Shown: positions 26,027 to 34,739 of the stretch, one piece after another
How the letters are laid out: every line of letters starts with the position of its first letter
How positions within the stretch are numbered: position 1 is the first letter of the stretch
Source of the DNA: Pseudoduganella lutea
GTDB lineage: Bacteria; Pseudomonadota; Gammaproteobacteria; Burkholderiales; Burkholderiaceae_D
DNA: 64,000 nucleotides
Direction: 5' to 3'
Assembly (NCBI RefSeq): GCF_004209755.1
Contig: NZ_CP035913.1
Span: 620,001 to 684,000 of the forward strand
Program-made: the position numbers and the translations under genes
Notes under the pieces: generated by a model
Databases searched by the model: none
The model's input: only the letters and a program-made list of their open reading frames with translations
Told to the model about the DNA's origin: nothing

Positions 26027-26449
26027 ATGCACAGCACAACCCTACACGCCGACAACCGCGCCGAAGTGGCCGCCGCGCTGGCGCAGGACCACCTGGTCGT
26101 GGCCTGCCTGTGCGCCGCCTGGTGCGGCACCTGCTCCAGCTACCGCACCGCGTTCGAAGAACTGGCGGCGCGCCACCCGGAAAAGTATTTTCTCTGGGTC
26201 GACATCGAAGACCATGCCGACCTGGTGGGCGACCTGGACGTGGAAAACTTCCCCACGCTGCTGATCCAGCGCCATGAAACGGTGGCGTTCTTCGGCACCA
26301 TGCTGCCCGACCCGAACGTGGCCAGCCGCCTGATCGACACCATTGCCGCCACCGGCGACGATGAGCTGGACCGCCAGGCCGGCAGCACCGCCGAGCGCCG
26401 GCAATGGCAGCAGGCGTGCAATCTGCGCCAGCTGATGGGCACCGCCTGA
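26027..26449 (+). CDS. Thioredoxin family protein
   Basis: 140-aa thioredoxin-fold protein. VACLCAAWCGTCSSYRTAF carries the CxxC motif (WCGTC), and NFPTLLIQ supplies the cis-Pro. The C-terminal 35 residues are polar and variable. No signal peptide, so cytoplasmic. The start at 26027 lacks a clear ribosome site; the frame is open far upstream, but only from here does thioredoxin similarity begin. Divergent from tsaB by 108 bp. Confidence 0.88.
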   Translation: MHSTTLHADNRAEVAAALAQDHLVVACLCAAWCGTCSSYRTAFEELAARHPEKYFLWVDIEDHADLVGDLDVENFPTLLIQRHETVAFFGTMLPDPNVASRLIDTIAATGDDELDRQAGSTAERRQWQQACNLRQLMGTA

Positions 26450-26479
26450 CCGGCGCGGCCTGGGCCAGCACGACCTGCG

Positions 26480-26944
26480 TCAGCGCGGCCCGGGGCCGTC
26501 CGCCACTTTCTTCACATACACGTCGGACGCCGACAATTGCTCGCCGCCGGCAGTGCGCAGCGCCAGGTCGCCGGCCGCTTCGCCCGTGTCCCGCCGCACC
26601 AGCACCGAATGCGCCTCGCCTGCCGCGAACAGGTGGCGTTCGCCCCAGCGGCGCAGCGCGACGATGACGGGGAACAGGTCGTCCCCCTTCGGCGTCAGCA
26701 CGTATTCCTGGTAGGCGGATCCATCGGACGCCGGCTGGCTGGCGAGAATCCCCGCATCGACCAGCATGCGCAGCCGGTCGGCCAGGATATTGCGCGCCAC
26801 GCCGAGGTTGCGCTGGAAATCGCCAAACCGCCGCACCCCGTCGAACGCATCGCGCACGATCAGCAGCGCCCACCGGTCGCCAACGAGGTCCACGCCCCGC
26901 GCCACGGGACATGGCTGCGCCGCGCTGTTTTTCTTTCCTGCCAT
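26480..26944 (-). CDS. HxlR-family transcriptional regulator
   Basis: 154-aa winged-helix regulator of the HxlR group. Cys-Pro-Val-Ala near residue 12 precedes DLVGDRWALLIVRDAFDGVR, then RRFGDFQRNLGVARNILADR and the wing YVLTPKGDDLFPVI. The N-terminal Cys is a conserved redox-sensitive position in some members. It lies back to back with an MFS exporter, and the 85-bp gap between them is almost filled by a symmetric dyad, so it probably represses both itself and the exporter until a ligand or oxidant is sensed. Confidence 0.92.
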   Translation of the reverse strand: MAGKKNSAAQPCPVARGVDLVGDRWALLIVRDAFDGVRRFGDFQRNLGVARNILADRLRMLVDAGILASQPASDGSAYQEYVLTPKGDDLFPVIVALRRWGERHLFAAGEAHSVLVRRDTGEAAGDLALRTAGGEQLSASDVYVKKVADGPGPR

Positions 26945-26956
26945 GCCATCTCCTCA

Positions 26957-27020
26957 CAAGTGGTTGCATTTTAAAACTACAAAGCTTACGCTACAAGTAG
27001 TTTTGATTTGCAACCACTTG
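26957..27020. promoter_or_regulatory. 64-bp interrupted palindrome, likely HxlR operator
   Basis: Outer arms CAAGTGGTTGCA (26957-26968) and TGCAACCACTTG (27009-27020) are perfect inverted repeats, 12 bp each. Inner arms AAAACTAC (26973-26980) and GTAGTTTT (26997-27004) are also perfect, and all four arms share the same centre (between 26988 and 26989). The 16-bp core AAAGCTTACGCTACAA holds a direct CTACAA copy of the left inner arm. The site lies between the two divergent start codons. Confidence 0.8.
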
Positions 27021-27029
27021 GAGCCCGCC

Positions 27030-28235
27030 ATGCATTTTTCCACCACCCGTCTCGCCTTGCTCGCCGCATCGGCGGCCCTGTGCGTCGCCAACGTCTATTA
27101 CGCCCAGCCGCTGCTCGACCTGATCGGCGCCGACCTGGCGCTGGACCGCGCGATGGCGGGCGGCATCGTTACGGCGACACAGCTGGGCAGCGTGCTGGCG
27201 CTGCTGTTCGTGGTACCGCTGGGAGACCGCTTCGACCGGAAACGCCTGCTGCTGGTGCAGCTCGCCGCGCTGGCGTTCGCGCTGGCCGGCGTGGCGACAG
27301 CCGGACAGGTCATGCCGCTGCTGGGCGCGATGGCGCTGGCCGGCTTGCTGGGAACGGCGATGACGCAGGGCCTGATTGCCTGCGTGGCCGCCGCCGCCGA
27401 TGACGGCCAGCGCGGCCATGTCGTCGGCGTCGTGCAGGGTGGCGTGGTGCTCGGCCTGCTGGGCGCACGCGTGGTGGCAGGCGGCATCGCCGACCTCGCG
27501 GGCTGGCGCGCCGTCTATGCGGTGTCCGCCGCATCGACCGTGCTGCTGGCAGCACTGCTGTGGCGCGCACTGCCCACTGTGCCCCCGCCAGCGCGGCCGC
27601 TACCGTACCGCGAGCTGATCGGCTCCATGGTGACGCTGCTGCGCACCGACCGGGTCCTGCGCGTGCGCGGCGTCATCGCGCTGCTGATATTCGCGGCCTT
27701 CAATATCTTCTGGAGCGCCATGGCGCTGGAACTTGCCGGGCCACCGCATGCCTTGCCGCACACGGCGATCGGCGCGTTCGGCCTGGTGGGACTGATCGGC
27801 GCACTTGGCGCGATGCGTGCGGGCCGCCTGGTGGACAGCGGCCGCGGCGAATGGACGACCGGCGTCGCCCTCGTGCTGCTGTGCGCGGCGTGGCTGCCGC
27901 TGGCCTTCACGCCGGCGTCGCTCGTGGCATTGGGGATCGGCATCGTCGCCCTGGACCTGGCCGTGCAGGCGCTGCATGTGACGAACCAGGGCCTGATCCT
28001 GCGCAGCGGCGCGGCCCCTGGCCGCCTGGTCGGCAGCTATATGCTGTTCTACGCGGTGGGCAGCGGCGCCGGTGCGCTGGCCGCCACGGCCGCGCATGCG
28101 GCGGGTGGATGGCATCTGGTCTGCCTGCTGGGCGCCGCCGTCAGCATGGCGGCGCTGGCCTGCTGGCTGGCCAGCTGGCGGGCGGCCCGGCGCGCCGCCG
28201 CACGCGCCCATGCCGTCTGTCGCTCCCCGGCCTGA
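27030..28235 (+). CDS. MFS transporter, putative drug/metabolite exporter
   Basis: 401-aa major facilitator with about 12 transmembrane helices. N-terminal ANVYYAQPLLDLIGADL and the loop GDRFDRKRLLL (MFS motif A) match the sugar-efflux/multidrug DHA1-like MFS group. The start at 27030 is placed by GGAG seven bases upstream and by the start of helix 1. A longer in-frame version beginning upstream would read through the HxlR gene and operator, so it is rejected. Substrate unknown; probably derepressed by the HxlR ligand. Confidence 0.9.
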   Translation: MHFSTTRLALLAASAALCVANVYYAQPLLDLIGADLALDRAMAGGIVTATQLGSVLALLFVVPLGDRFDRKRLLLVQLAALAFALAGVATAGQVMPLLGAMALAGLLGTAMTQGLIACVAAAADDGQRGHVVGVVQGGVVLGLLGARVVAGGIADLAGWRAVYAVSAASTVLLAALLWRALPTVPPPARPLPYRELIGSMVTLLRTDRVLRVRGVIALLIFAAFNIFWSAMALELAGPPHALPHTAIGAFGLVGLIGALGAMRAGRLVDSGRGEWTTGVALVLLCAAWLPLAFTPASLVALGIGIVALDLAVQALHVTNQGLILRSGAAPGRLVGSYMLFYAVGSGAGALAATAAHAAGGWHLVCLLGAAVSMAALACWLASWRAARRAAARAHAVCRSPA

Positions 28236-28252
28236 GCGCCCTTTGCGGACGG

Positions 28253-30547
28253 TCACGCCAGCCGCAGCGGCAGGCTGCGCAGGCGCTGCCCCGTCAGCCT
28301 GAACACGGCGTTGGCCACGGCCGGCGCCACCGGCGGCACGCCCGGTTCGCCCACGCCCTCGGGCGGCTCGGTGGACAGCACGATCACCGTTTCCACGACC
28401 GGCACCTGGCCCATGCGCAGCACGGGGTAGTCGCCGAAGTTCGACTGCTGTACCGCCCCGCCTTCGATCGTGATCGCGCCGCCAAGGGCAGCGCTCAAGC
28501 CGAACGCGACGGCCGACTCCATCTGCTGCGCGATGTGCCCCGGGTTGACGGCCAGCCCGCAATCGACCGCACACACCACCCGGTGCACGCGGATAGCGCC
28601 ATCCCGCACCGACACCTCGGCGACCTGCGCCACGATCGTGCCAAAGCTCTGGTGCAGTGCCACGCCGTGCGCGCGGCCGGCAGGCGGCGTGCCGGCCGCG
28701 CGCACGGCCATCGCCAGCACCGCCGCGTGGCGCGGGTAGGCAAGCAGCATCGCGGCGCGGAAGGCCACCGGGTCCTTGCCGGCCGCGTGCGCCATCTCGT
28801 CGATGAAGCTTTCCTTGAAAAACGCGTTGTACGAATGACCGACGGAGCGCCAGTTCCCCAGCGGCACCGCGCTGTCCACCGCCGCGTGGGCGATGCGCTG
28901 GTGGGGGATTTCGTACTGCATGTCGTAGGCGCCTTCGATGGTGGTCCGGTCCGGTCCCGCCGCCGGCACGCCCAGGTTGCGCAGCGTGAACTGGCCGGTC
29001 AGCGCGCCGCCGGCGCCGGTGAATTCCCAGCTCTTGATCGTGCCCGCGGCATCGAGCATGGCGGCCAGCCGCGCGACCGCCGCCGGGCGATAGACGTCAT
29101 GGCGGATATCCTGCTCGCGCGTCCAGATCACCTGCACCGGCAGGCCATGGCATTCGCGCGCGACGGCCACCGCCTGCGCCACCATGTCGCCCTCGAGGCG
29201 CCGGCCAAAGCCGCCGCCCAGCAGGTATTCATGCAGCTCCACCTGCTCGCGCGCCACGCCACCGACGCTGGCCGCGATGCCGATCACGATCGACGGCGCC
29301 TGCGTCGACAGCCACAGGCGCACCTTGCCATCGGCCACCTGGGCGGTACAGTTCACGGGCTCCATCGCCGCGTGCGCCAGGAACGGCACGCTGTATTCGG
29401 CGCGGATCACGTGGCCGGGCACCTCCCCGCTGTCGTGTGCGCGTGCCGCGTCGACGTCGCCCCGGCTGAAGTATTCGTGGTGCCCTTCGCCGTCCAGCGC
29501 GCCGCGCAGGGCACCGAGGATGGCTTCGCCCGACAGGTCCGCGTGCGGGCCGGGATGCCAGCGCACCGCCAGCGCCTCGGCGGCCACTTTCGCCTGCCAG
29601 AACGTTTTCGCCACGACGGCCACGCCGGCCTGTGCGCCCGTCTGCCCACCGAACGCGCCATTGGCCGCGTTGCTGATATCGATCACGCTGAGCACGCCAG
29701 GCATGTCCAGCACGCCTGCGGGATTGATGCCGGCGAGCGTGCCGCCGAGCGTCGGCGCCATCCGCAGCGCGGCATACACCATGCCCGGCGGGCGCGCGTC
29801 GATACCGAACCGTGCCGCGCCATCGACCTTGGCGCGCCCCTCCCGGCGCGGCACGTCGCGGCCGATCAGCCGGAATGCCCGCGGCTCCTTCAGCACCACG
29901 TCGCCCGGCGATTCAAGGGCGGCGGCCGCGGCAAAGCTGCCGTAGGTGGCACGGCGGCCGCTGGCGTCGTGAAACAGTTCGCCATTGTCCGTGCGGATGG
30001 TGGACGGTGCCATGCCCCATGCGCGCGCCGCGGCCGCCACCAGCATGCCGCGCGCGGCGGCGCCCGCTTCACGCATCGGCAGCCATGCATCCTTCACCGA
30101 TGAGGAACCGCCGGTCAGGCTGATGCCCAGCTCGCGCGCCACCTTGGCCAGCGTCCAGCGCGCGAATGCCTGCGCGGTGCCGGTATCGTCCGGATGAAAC
30201 GGCAGCGCGTCGCGCAGGGCGGCGAGATTGGCATAGATCTTGTCGGGTGGCGCGGCGGCAATGGCCACGCGTGCCAGCGGCATGTCCAGTTCCTCCGCCA
30301 CCAGCATCGGCAGCGCCGTGTGGATGCCCTGGCCCATCTCGGCGCGCGGCACGACGACCGTCACGGTATTGTCGGGTGCCAGCACGACCCAGCCGTTCAG
30401 GGCCACGGCGTCACCGCCGAACCGCAACGGTTCCGTCGCGTGCAGGCGCTGCCGCGGCGGCAGCGCGCCCCAGCCCACCACGAGCGCACCGGCCGTGGCG
30501 GCGCCGGCCAGCAGGAAGCGGCGCCGCGTCCACTGCGCCATCGTCAC
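28253..30547 (-). CDS. Xanthine dehydrogenase-family molybdopterin-binding subunit (IorB-like), Tat-exported
   Basis: 764-aa large subunit of a molybdenum hydroxylase of the isoquinoline 1-oxidoreductase beta / aldehyde dehydrogenase branch. It has a twin-arginine signal (TRRRFLLAGAATAGALVVGW), PRAEMGQGIHTALPMLVAEE, the cofactor loops GGGFGRRLEGDMVAQAVAVA and NWRSVGHSYNAFFKESF, and the catalytic Glu in EGVGEPGVPPVAPA. Such enzymes need a small [2Fe-2S] subunit (IorA) to pass electrons, and none is next to it. It overlaps the following gene by 4 bp on the upstream side (the GGDEF-EAL stop). Confidence 0.9.
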   Translation of the reverse strand: MTMAQWTRRRFLLAGAATAGALVVGWGALPPRQRLHATEPLRFGGDAVALNGWVVLAPDNTVTVVVPRAEMGQGIHTALPMLVAEELDMPLARVAIAAAPPDKIYANLAALRDALPFHPDDTGTAQAFARWTLAKVARELGISLTGGSSSVKDAWLPMREAGAAARGMLVAAAARAWGMAPSTIRTDNGELFHDASGRRATYGSFAAAAALESPGDVVLKEPRAFRLIGRDVPRREGRAKVDGAARFGIDARPPGMVYAALRMAPTLGGTLAGINPAGVLDMPGVLSVIDISNAANGAFGGQTGAQAGVAVVAKTFWQAKVAAEALAVRWHPGPHADLSGEAILGALRGALDGEGHHEYFSRGDVDAARAHDSGEVPGHVIRAEYSVPFLAHAAMEPVNCTAQVADGKVRLWLSTQAPSIVIGIAASVGGVAREQVELHEYLLGGGFGRRLEGDMVAQAVAVARECHGLPVQVIWTREQDIRHDVYRPAAVARLAAMLDAAGTIKSWEFTGAGGALTGQFTLRNLGVPAAGPDRTTIEGAYDMQYEIPHQRIAHAAVDSAVPLGNWRSVGHSYNAFFKESFIDEMAHAAGKDPVAFRAAMLLAYPRHAAVLAMAVRAAGTPPAGRAHGVALHQSFGTIVAQVAEVSVRDGAIRVHRVVCAVDCGLAVNPGHIAQQMESAVAFGLSAALGGAITIEGGAVQQSNFGDYPVLRMGQVPVVETVIVLSTEPPEGVGEPGVPPVAPAVANAVFRLTGQRLRSLPLRLA

Positions 30548-33500
30548 GGCAGCCAGCGGCGCAGCAGGTCGTCCGGCATGACCGGGCGGCTGTAAAAATA
30601 CCCCTGGGCCAGATTACAGCCATGGCGCAGCAGGAAGGCGGCCTGTTCGTCCGTTTCCACGCCTTCGGCGATCACCGACAGGTTCATGCTCTTGCCGAGC
30701 TGGATGATGGCGATCGCGATTGCCTCGTCGTTGGCATCCTCGTCGATGTCCTTGATGAACGAGCGGTCGATCTTCAACGTCTGCACGGGCATCTGCTTCA
30801 GGTAGGCCAGCGACGAATAACCGGTGCCGAAATCGTCGATCGCCAGGCTGACGCCAAGCGCATGCAGGCCGTTGATGTACTGCAGCGCATCGCCCGTGTT
30901 CATGATCAGCGATTCCGTCACTTCCAGCTGCAGCCGGCCCGGTTCCAGCCCCGTGGCGCGCAGGATATCGTCCACCGTGCGCACGATCGAGCCCCGCTCG
31001 AACTGGCGCACGGACAGGTTGACGGCAATCTTCGGCACGGCCAGGCCCGCCTCCTGCCAGCGCACCATCTGCCGGCAAGCCTCGGCCAGCACCCACTCGC
31101 CCAGCTGGATGATGAACCCCGTGTCCTCGGCCAGCGGGATGAACTTCACGGGTGGCACGAGACCCAGTTCCGGGTGGTTCCAGCGCACCAGGGCTTCCAC
31201 GCCGACCAGGCGGCCGGTGTCGATTTCCACCTGCGGCTGGTAGTTCAGGAACATCTCGTCCTTCTCGATCGAACGGCGCAGCCACGCTTCCAGCCGCAGG
31301 CGCTCCACGCCCTCGCCCGTCATCGACAGCGCATAGAAGCGATAGCCGTTGCGTCCGCGTGCCTTGGCCTGGTACATGGCCACGTCGGCATTGCGGAGCA
31401 ATACGTTCAGGTCCGTGCCATCGTGCGGGTACAGGCTGACGCCGATGCTGCACGTGACGAACAGTTCGTGGCCCGCGACGATGAATGGCTGCTCGAACAT
31501 CGCCACCAGCTTTTCGGCCACCAGCGTGGCCGAGTATTCGCTGCCCAGCCCCTCGAGCAGCACCACGAATTCGTCGCCACCCAGCCGGGCCAGCGTATCG
31601 GCATCGCGCAGCCGTGTGCGCAGGGCCTCGGACACCTGCTTGAGCAGCTGGTCGCCGATGTGGTGGCCCAGCGTATCGTTGACGTTCTTGAACCGGTCCA
31701 GGTCGATGAACAGCAGCGCCAGTTGCTCCTGCGAGCGCTGCGCGCGGTCAAGCGCGTGCTGCAGGCGGTCGTTGAACAGCAGGCGGTTGGGCAGGCCGGT
31801 CAGCGAATCGTGGTGTGCCAGGTGGTCGAGCTTGCGCTCGTGCTCCTTGACCAGCGTGATGTCGCTGAAGACGCCCGCGTAGTGCGTGATGTAGCCCTGC
31901 GAATCGCGCACCGCGGTCATGGTCAGCGCCTGCAGGAACTGCTCGCCGTTCTTGCGCAGCGCCCATAGCTCGCCATGCCAGTAGCCGGTGGTGACCAGTT
32001 CCGTCCACAAGTGCTGGTGGAATGCCGCGTCGTGGCGTTCCGAACGGGTGAGGCTGATGTCGCGGCCCAGCGCTTCCGCCTCCGCGTAACCGGTAATCTG
32101 CGTGAAGGCGGGATTGACGGCCGCGATGCGGCCTTCGCGGTCCACGACCACCACGCCGTCGGCGATGTGCTCGAGCACGGTGGCGGACAGCCTTGCCTTG
32201 TCTTCCGCTTCCTTGCGCGCCGTGATGTCGGCATACACCCAGATGCTGCCGTCGTTCGGGCGGTGCTGGTCGATCGCGCAGCCGCTGACCATGCACCAGA
32301 ACAGCGTGCCGTCGCGCCGCCGGTAGCGACGCTCCTCGTTGAAATAGTCGCCCTGCCCCAGCGTGGGATATTGCCGCACGCCGGCCGCCTCGAAATCGAA
32401 CGACGTGGGGAACACGATGGCCGTCGACTTGCCCACCATGTCGCCCGGCTCGTAGCCGAACAGTTCCTCGCAGCGGCGGTTCACCGACATGATGGTGCGG
32501 TGGCGTACGAACATCACGCCAAACACCACATTGTCCAGGATCGCGCCCTGCTCGGCCAGCAGCGCTTCGATGCGCATCTCGTTGTGCTTGCGCTCACTGA
32601 TATCGGAGAGGATGCCGTCCACCCACGGCTCCCCGCCACCCGGCGGCACCTGCGGCTGACCCGTTTCCAGCACCCAGCGCTCGGTGCCGCTGGCATCGAC
32701 GATACGGTATTCGGCCTCGTACGCGTGGCCCTCCTCGACCGCGCTCTTCAGGGTGCGGCGCTGCGCGCGGCGGTCCTCCGGCGTGATCAGGTTGACCCAC
32801 GAATGCGTGGTGCCACGCATCAGCTGGGCAGCCGTGTAGCCGGAGATTTCCTCGATGGCGTCGCTGACGAATTCGATCGGCCCGTCCGGCCGGTAGCGAA
32901 ACACGGCACCGGGCACCTGCGAGACGATCGTGCGGAAGCGCTCCTCGCGCTGGCGCACATCCTCGAAGAGCCGGCGCAGCGCTTCGCGCGTCTGTTCGAG
33001 CTGGCCGCCCAGCCGGCCGAGCTCGTCATTGCCGCGCACGTCGATGGGGGTATCGAAGTCGCCTTGCGCCAACCGGTCGGAAACACGCATCAGGTGGCGC
33101 AGCGGGCCGATCACGCGCTTGTCCAGGAACAGCACGATCAGCAGCAGCGAGACGGTCAGCTGGGCGGCCAGCACGAAGATGAAGGAACGGCGCTTCTCAT
33201 GCAGTTCCTGCTGGCTGCGGGCATCGTCCATCTCCACCATCACGTGGCCGATCCGCTCGCCACGCACCGTCACGTCGCGCTCGGCCCGGAGCACGTTGCC
33301 GAGCCGGCGCGCCGGCGATTTCTCGTGGATGAACCCGGTGTCGGCCTGGCTGGTGACCCGCACCTGCACGACCGCCGGATCGCGCATCACCGACTGCACC
33401 AGCAGCTGGGCCGAATCGGCATGCATGTTCCACAGGGATTCCTGCAGGCCGAGCGCCAGGATGTCGGCGTTGCGCTGCAAGGTTTCGTTCAGTGCGGTGC

Positions 33501-33660
33501 GGGCCGATTGCTGCTCGCGCACGCCCACCAGCAGATAGCTGCCGACGATCGCAGGCACGATCAGGCCGCCCAGCACGACGAGCAGCAGGGAACCGACGAT
33601 CGACTGGCCGTACAGCGCACCCAGCCGGGCACGCAGGCCGCGGGTCGGCGGCTCCCTCAT
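30544..33660 (-). CDS. Membrane PAS-GGDEF-EAL cyclic-di-GMP protein
   Basis: 1038-aa signalling protein. A transmembrane helix near residues 18-45, a periplasmic sensor region, a second helix around 150-172 (FVLAAQLTVSLLLIVLFL) and a HAMP domain (GPLRHLMRVSDRLAQGDF) are followed by three PAS domains: FRTIVSQVPGAVFRYRPDG, ILDNVVFGVMFVRHRT and VLEHIADGVVVVDREGR. The GGDEF domain has an intact active site (RLGGDEFVVLL) and an I-site RDAD five residues before it. The EAL domain begins VGVEALVRWNHPE. Both diguanylate cyclase and phosphodiesterase activity are possible. Its stop overlaps the start of the molybdoenzyme gene by 4 bp. Confidence 0.95.
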   Translation of the reverse strand: MREPPTRGLRARLGALYGQSIVGSLLLVVLGGLIVPAIVGSYLLVGVREQQSARTALNETLQRNADILALGLQESLWNMHADSAQLLVQSVMRDPAVVQVRVTSQADTGFIHEKSPARRLGNVLRAERDVTVRGERIGHVMVEMDDARSQQELHEKRRSFIFVLAAQLTVSLLLIVLFLDKRVIGPLRHLMRVSDRLAQGDFDTPIDVRGNDELGRLGGQLEQTREALRRLFEDVRQREERFRTIVSQVPGAVFRYRPDGPIEFVSDAIEEISGYTAAQLMRGTTHSWVNLITPEDRRAQRRTLKSAVEEGHAYEAEYRIVDASGTERWVLETGQPQVPPGGGEPWVDGILSDISERKHNEMRIEALLAEQGAILDNVVFGVMFVRHRTIMSVNRRCEELFGYEPGDMVGKSTAIVFPTSFDFEAAGVRQYPTLGQGDYFNEERRYRRRDGTLFWCMVSGCAIDQHRPNDGSIWVYADITARKEAEDKARLSATVLEHIADGVVVVDREGRIAAVNPAFTQITGYAEAEALGRDISLTRSERHDAAFHQHLWTELVTTGYWHGELWALRKNGEQFLQALTMTAVRDSQGYITHYAGVFSDITLVKEHERKLDHLAHHDSLTGLPNRLLFNDRLQHALDRAQRSQEQLALLFIDLDRFKNVNDTLGHHIGDQLLKQVSEALRTRLRDADTLARLGGDEFVVLLEGLGSEYSATLVAEKLVAMFEQPFIVAGHELFVTCSIGVSLYPHDGTDLNVLLRNADVAMYQAKARGRNGYRFYALSMTGEGVERLRLEAWLRRSIEKDEMFLNYQPQVEIDTGRLVGVEALVRWNHPELGLVPPVKFIPLAEDTGFIIQLGEWVLAEACRQMVRWQEAGLAVPKIAVNLSVRQFERGSIVRTVDDILRATGLEPGRLQLEVTESLIMNTGDALQYINGLHALGVSLAIDDFGTGYSSLAYLKQMPVQTLKIDRSFIKDIDEDANDEAIAIAIIQLGKSMNLSVIAEGVETDEQAAFLLRHGCNLAQGYFYSRPVMPDDLLRRWLP

Positions 33661-33808
33661 GCGGAAACGGCGGGCTGGAAATTCAAGAGCATCTTGAGCA
33701 GCGCAGTATTATCGTAGCGCAATTATGCACGCAAAGCGGCAAGCTAGCCATGCATGCCGTGCGGAACTGTAGCGCCCCGTCGTGCAGGCGTCGCTGTCTG
33801 CGCAAACT

Positions 33809-33817
33809 TGCTATGAT
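33809..33817 (+). promoter_or_regulatory. Extended -10 promoter of the DUF1993 gene
   Basis: TGCTATGAT: TG, one base, then TATGAT (33812-33817), 24 bp before the ATG at 33842. The same TGCTATGAT recurs before the PhnD-like gene (61269) and, as TGCTATCAT, before the S9 peptidase gene (48438), suggesting a common housekeeping promoter style in this genome. Confidence 0.5.
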
Positions 33818-33841
33818 GCCCACTCTTTGACAGGAGTTCCC

Positions 33842-34354
33842 ATGAGTTTTTCGATGTATTCCGCTTCGGTACCCGTGTTCCAGCAGATCCTGAACAGCCT
33901 GCTCGAGATTCTCGACAAGGCTGAAAAGCATGTCGAGACCACCCGGATCGACCCGAACGCCCTGCTGCAATACCGGCTGTTCCCGGACATGCTGCCTTTC
34001 ACGCGCCAGATCCAGATCGCCGCCGACTTCGCCAAGGGCGCCGGCGCCCGGCTGGCCGGCCAGGAAGTGCCGTCCTATGAAGACACGGAAAAAACCTTCG
34101 CCGACCTGAAACTGCGCATCAAGAAGACGCTGACCTTCCTGGACAGCCTGCCGCGCCACGATATCGAACTCAGCGCCGAACGCGCGATCACCACCGGCAG
34201 CGGCGAGAAGACACGGCACTTCACGGGCCAGGCTTACCTGCTGCACTACGCCCTGCCGCATTTCTTCTTCCACGCCACCACCGCCTACGACATCCTCCGG
34301 CACAATGGCCTCGAGATCGGCAAGAAGGATTTCATCGGTACGATTCCGCAATAA
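33842..34354 (+). CDS. DUF1993 domain-containing protein
   Basis: 170-aa protein of the DUF1993 family, which has a DinB-like four-helix fold; function unknown. Typical features are MYSASVPVFQQILNSLLEIL at the N-terminus, LFPDMLPFTRQIQIAADFAKG (about residues 43-63) and FFHATTAYDILRHNG near the end. AGGAG lies 7 bases before the ATG at 33842. Confidence 0.88.
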   Translation: MSFSMYSASVPVFQQILNSLLEILDKAEKHVETTRIDPNALLQYRLFPDMLPFTRQIQIAADFAKGAGARLAGQEVPSYEDTEKTFADLKLRIKKTLTFLDSLPRHDIELSAERAITTGSGEKTRHFTGQAYLLHYALPHFFFHATTAYDILRHNGLEIGKKDFIGTIPQ

Positions 34355-34365
34355 GCACGACAAAA

Positions 34366-34520
34366 AACCGGTGACAGGCACTAATGCCGTTCAGATAAGC
34401 CAAACCCAGAGGCAGATTCCGGGGTCAGACCCGCCGGGTCTGACCCCAGCCCTTCGCTTTAGGGGTGTCTGCTTGTCGGCCAAGCACTAATTGAACAGCA
34501 TTAGTGACGGGCACCGGTTT
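34366..34520. repeat. Extragenic cruciform repeat, GGTGACAGGCAC variant
   Basis: Outer arms of about 33 bp, imperfectly inverted: AAACCGGTGACAGGCACTAA near 34366 against the complement near 34520 (AAACCGGTGCCCGTCACTAA). Inside sits a perfect hairpin, GGGGTCAGACCC (34421-34432) and GGGTCTGACCCC (34436-34447) with loop GCC. The element fills the gap between the convergent DUF1993 and DUF1289 genes, so it may act as terminator for both. Confidence 0.8.
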
Positions 34521-34544
34521 TCGCTGCCGGATTTTAGCCAGAGG

Positions 34545-34739
34545 TCAGCCGTTGCGGCGCGGATAACCCTGGGCCAGGATGCGTTCCCAGACCTTTTCCT
34601 TTTCGTCGGCCGACATCGACACCCAATGCGCAACTTCGATATAAGTGCGGCCGCACCCGCGGCACACATCATCGAACGTGGTCGAGCAGACGGCCACGCA
34701 CGGCGTATCCGGGCGTTCGGGCAGCTTCTCGTCGCTCAT
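34545..34739 (-). CDS. DUF1289 domain-containing protein
   Basis: 64-aa protein with the DUF1289 cysteine pattern: PCVAVC then VCRGCGRTYIEVAHW, four Cys likely binding a metal or cluster. Members are usually short and of unknown function. It begins 4 bp inside the DUF1415 gene (ATGA overlap), an association seen in other Burkholderiales. Confidence 0.85.
   Translation of the reverse strand: MSDEKLPERPDTPCVAVCSTTFDDVCRGCGRTYIEVAHWVSMSADEKEKVWERILAQGYPRRNG

Noticed and set aside
27560..30103. 847-codon plus-strand frame across the MFS and molybdoenzyme genes
   Set aside because: Out of frame with the first gene and antisense to the second; no recognisable domain.
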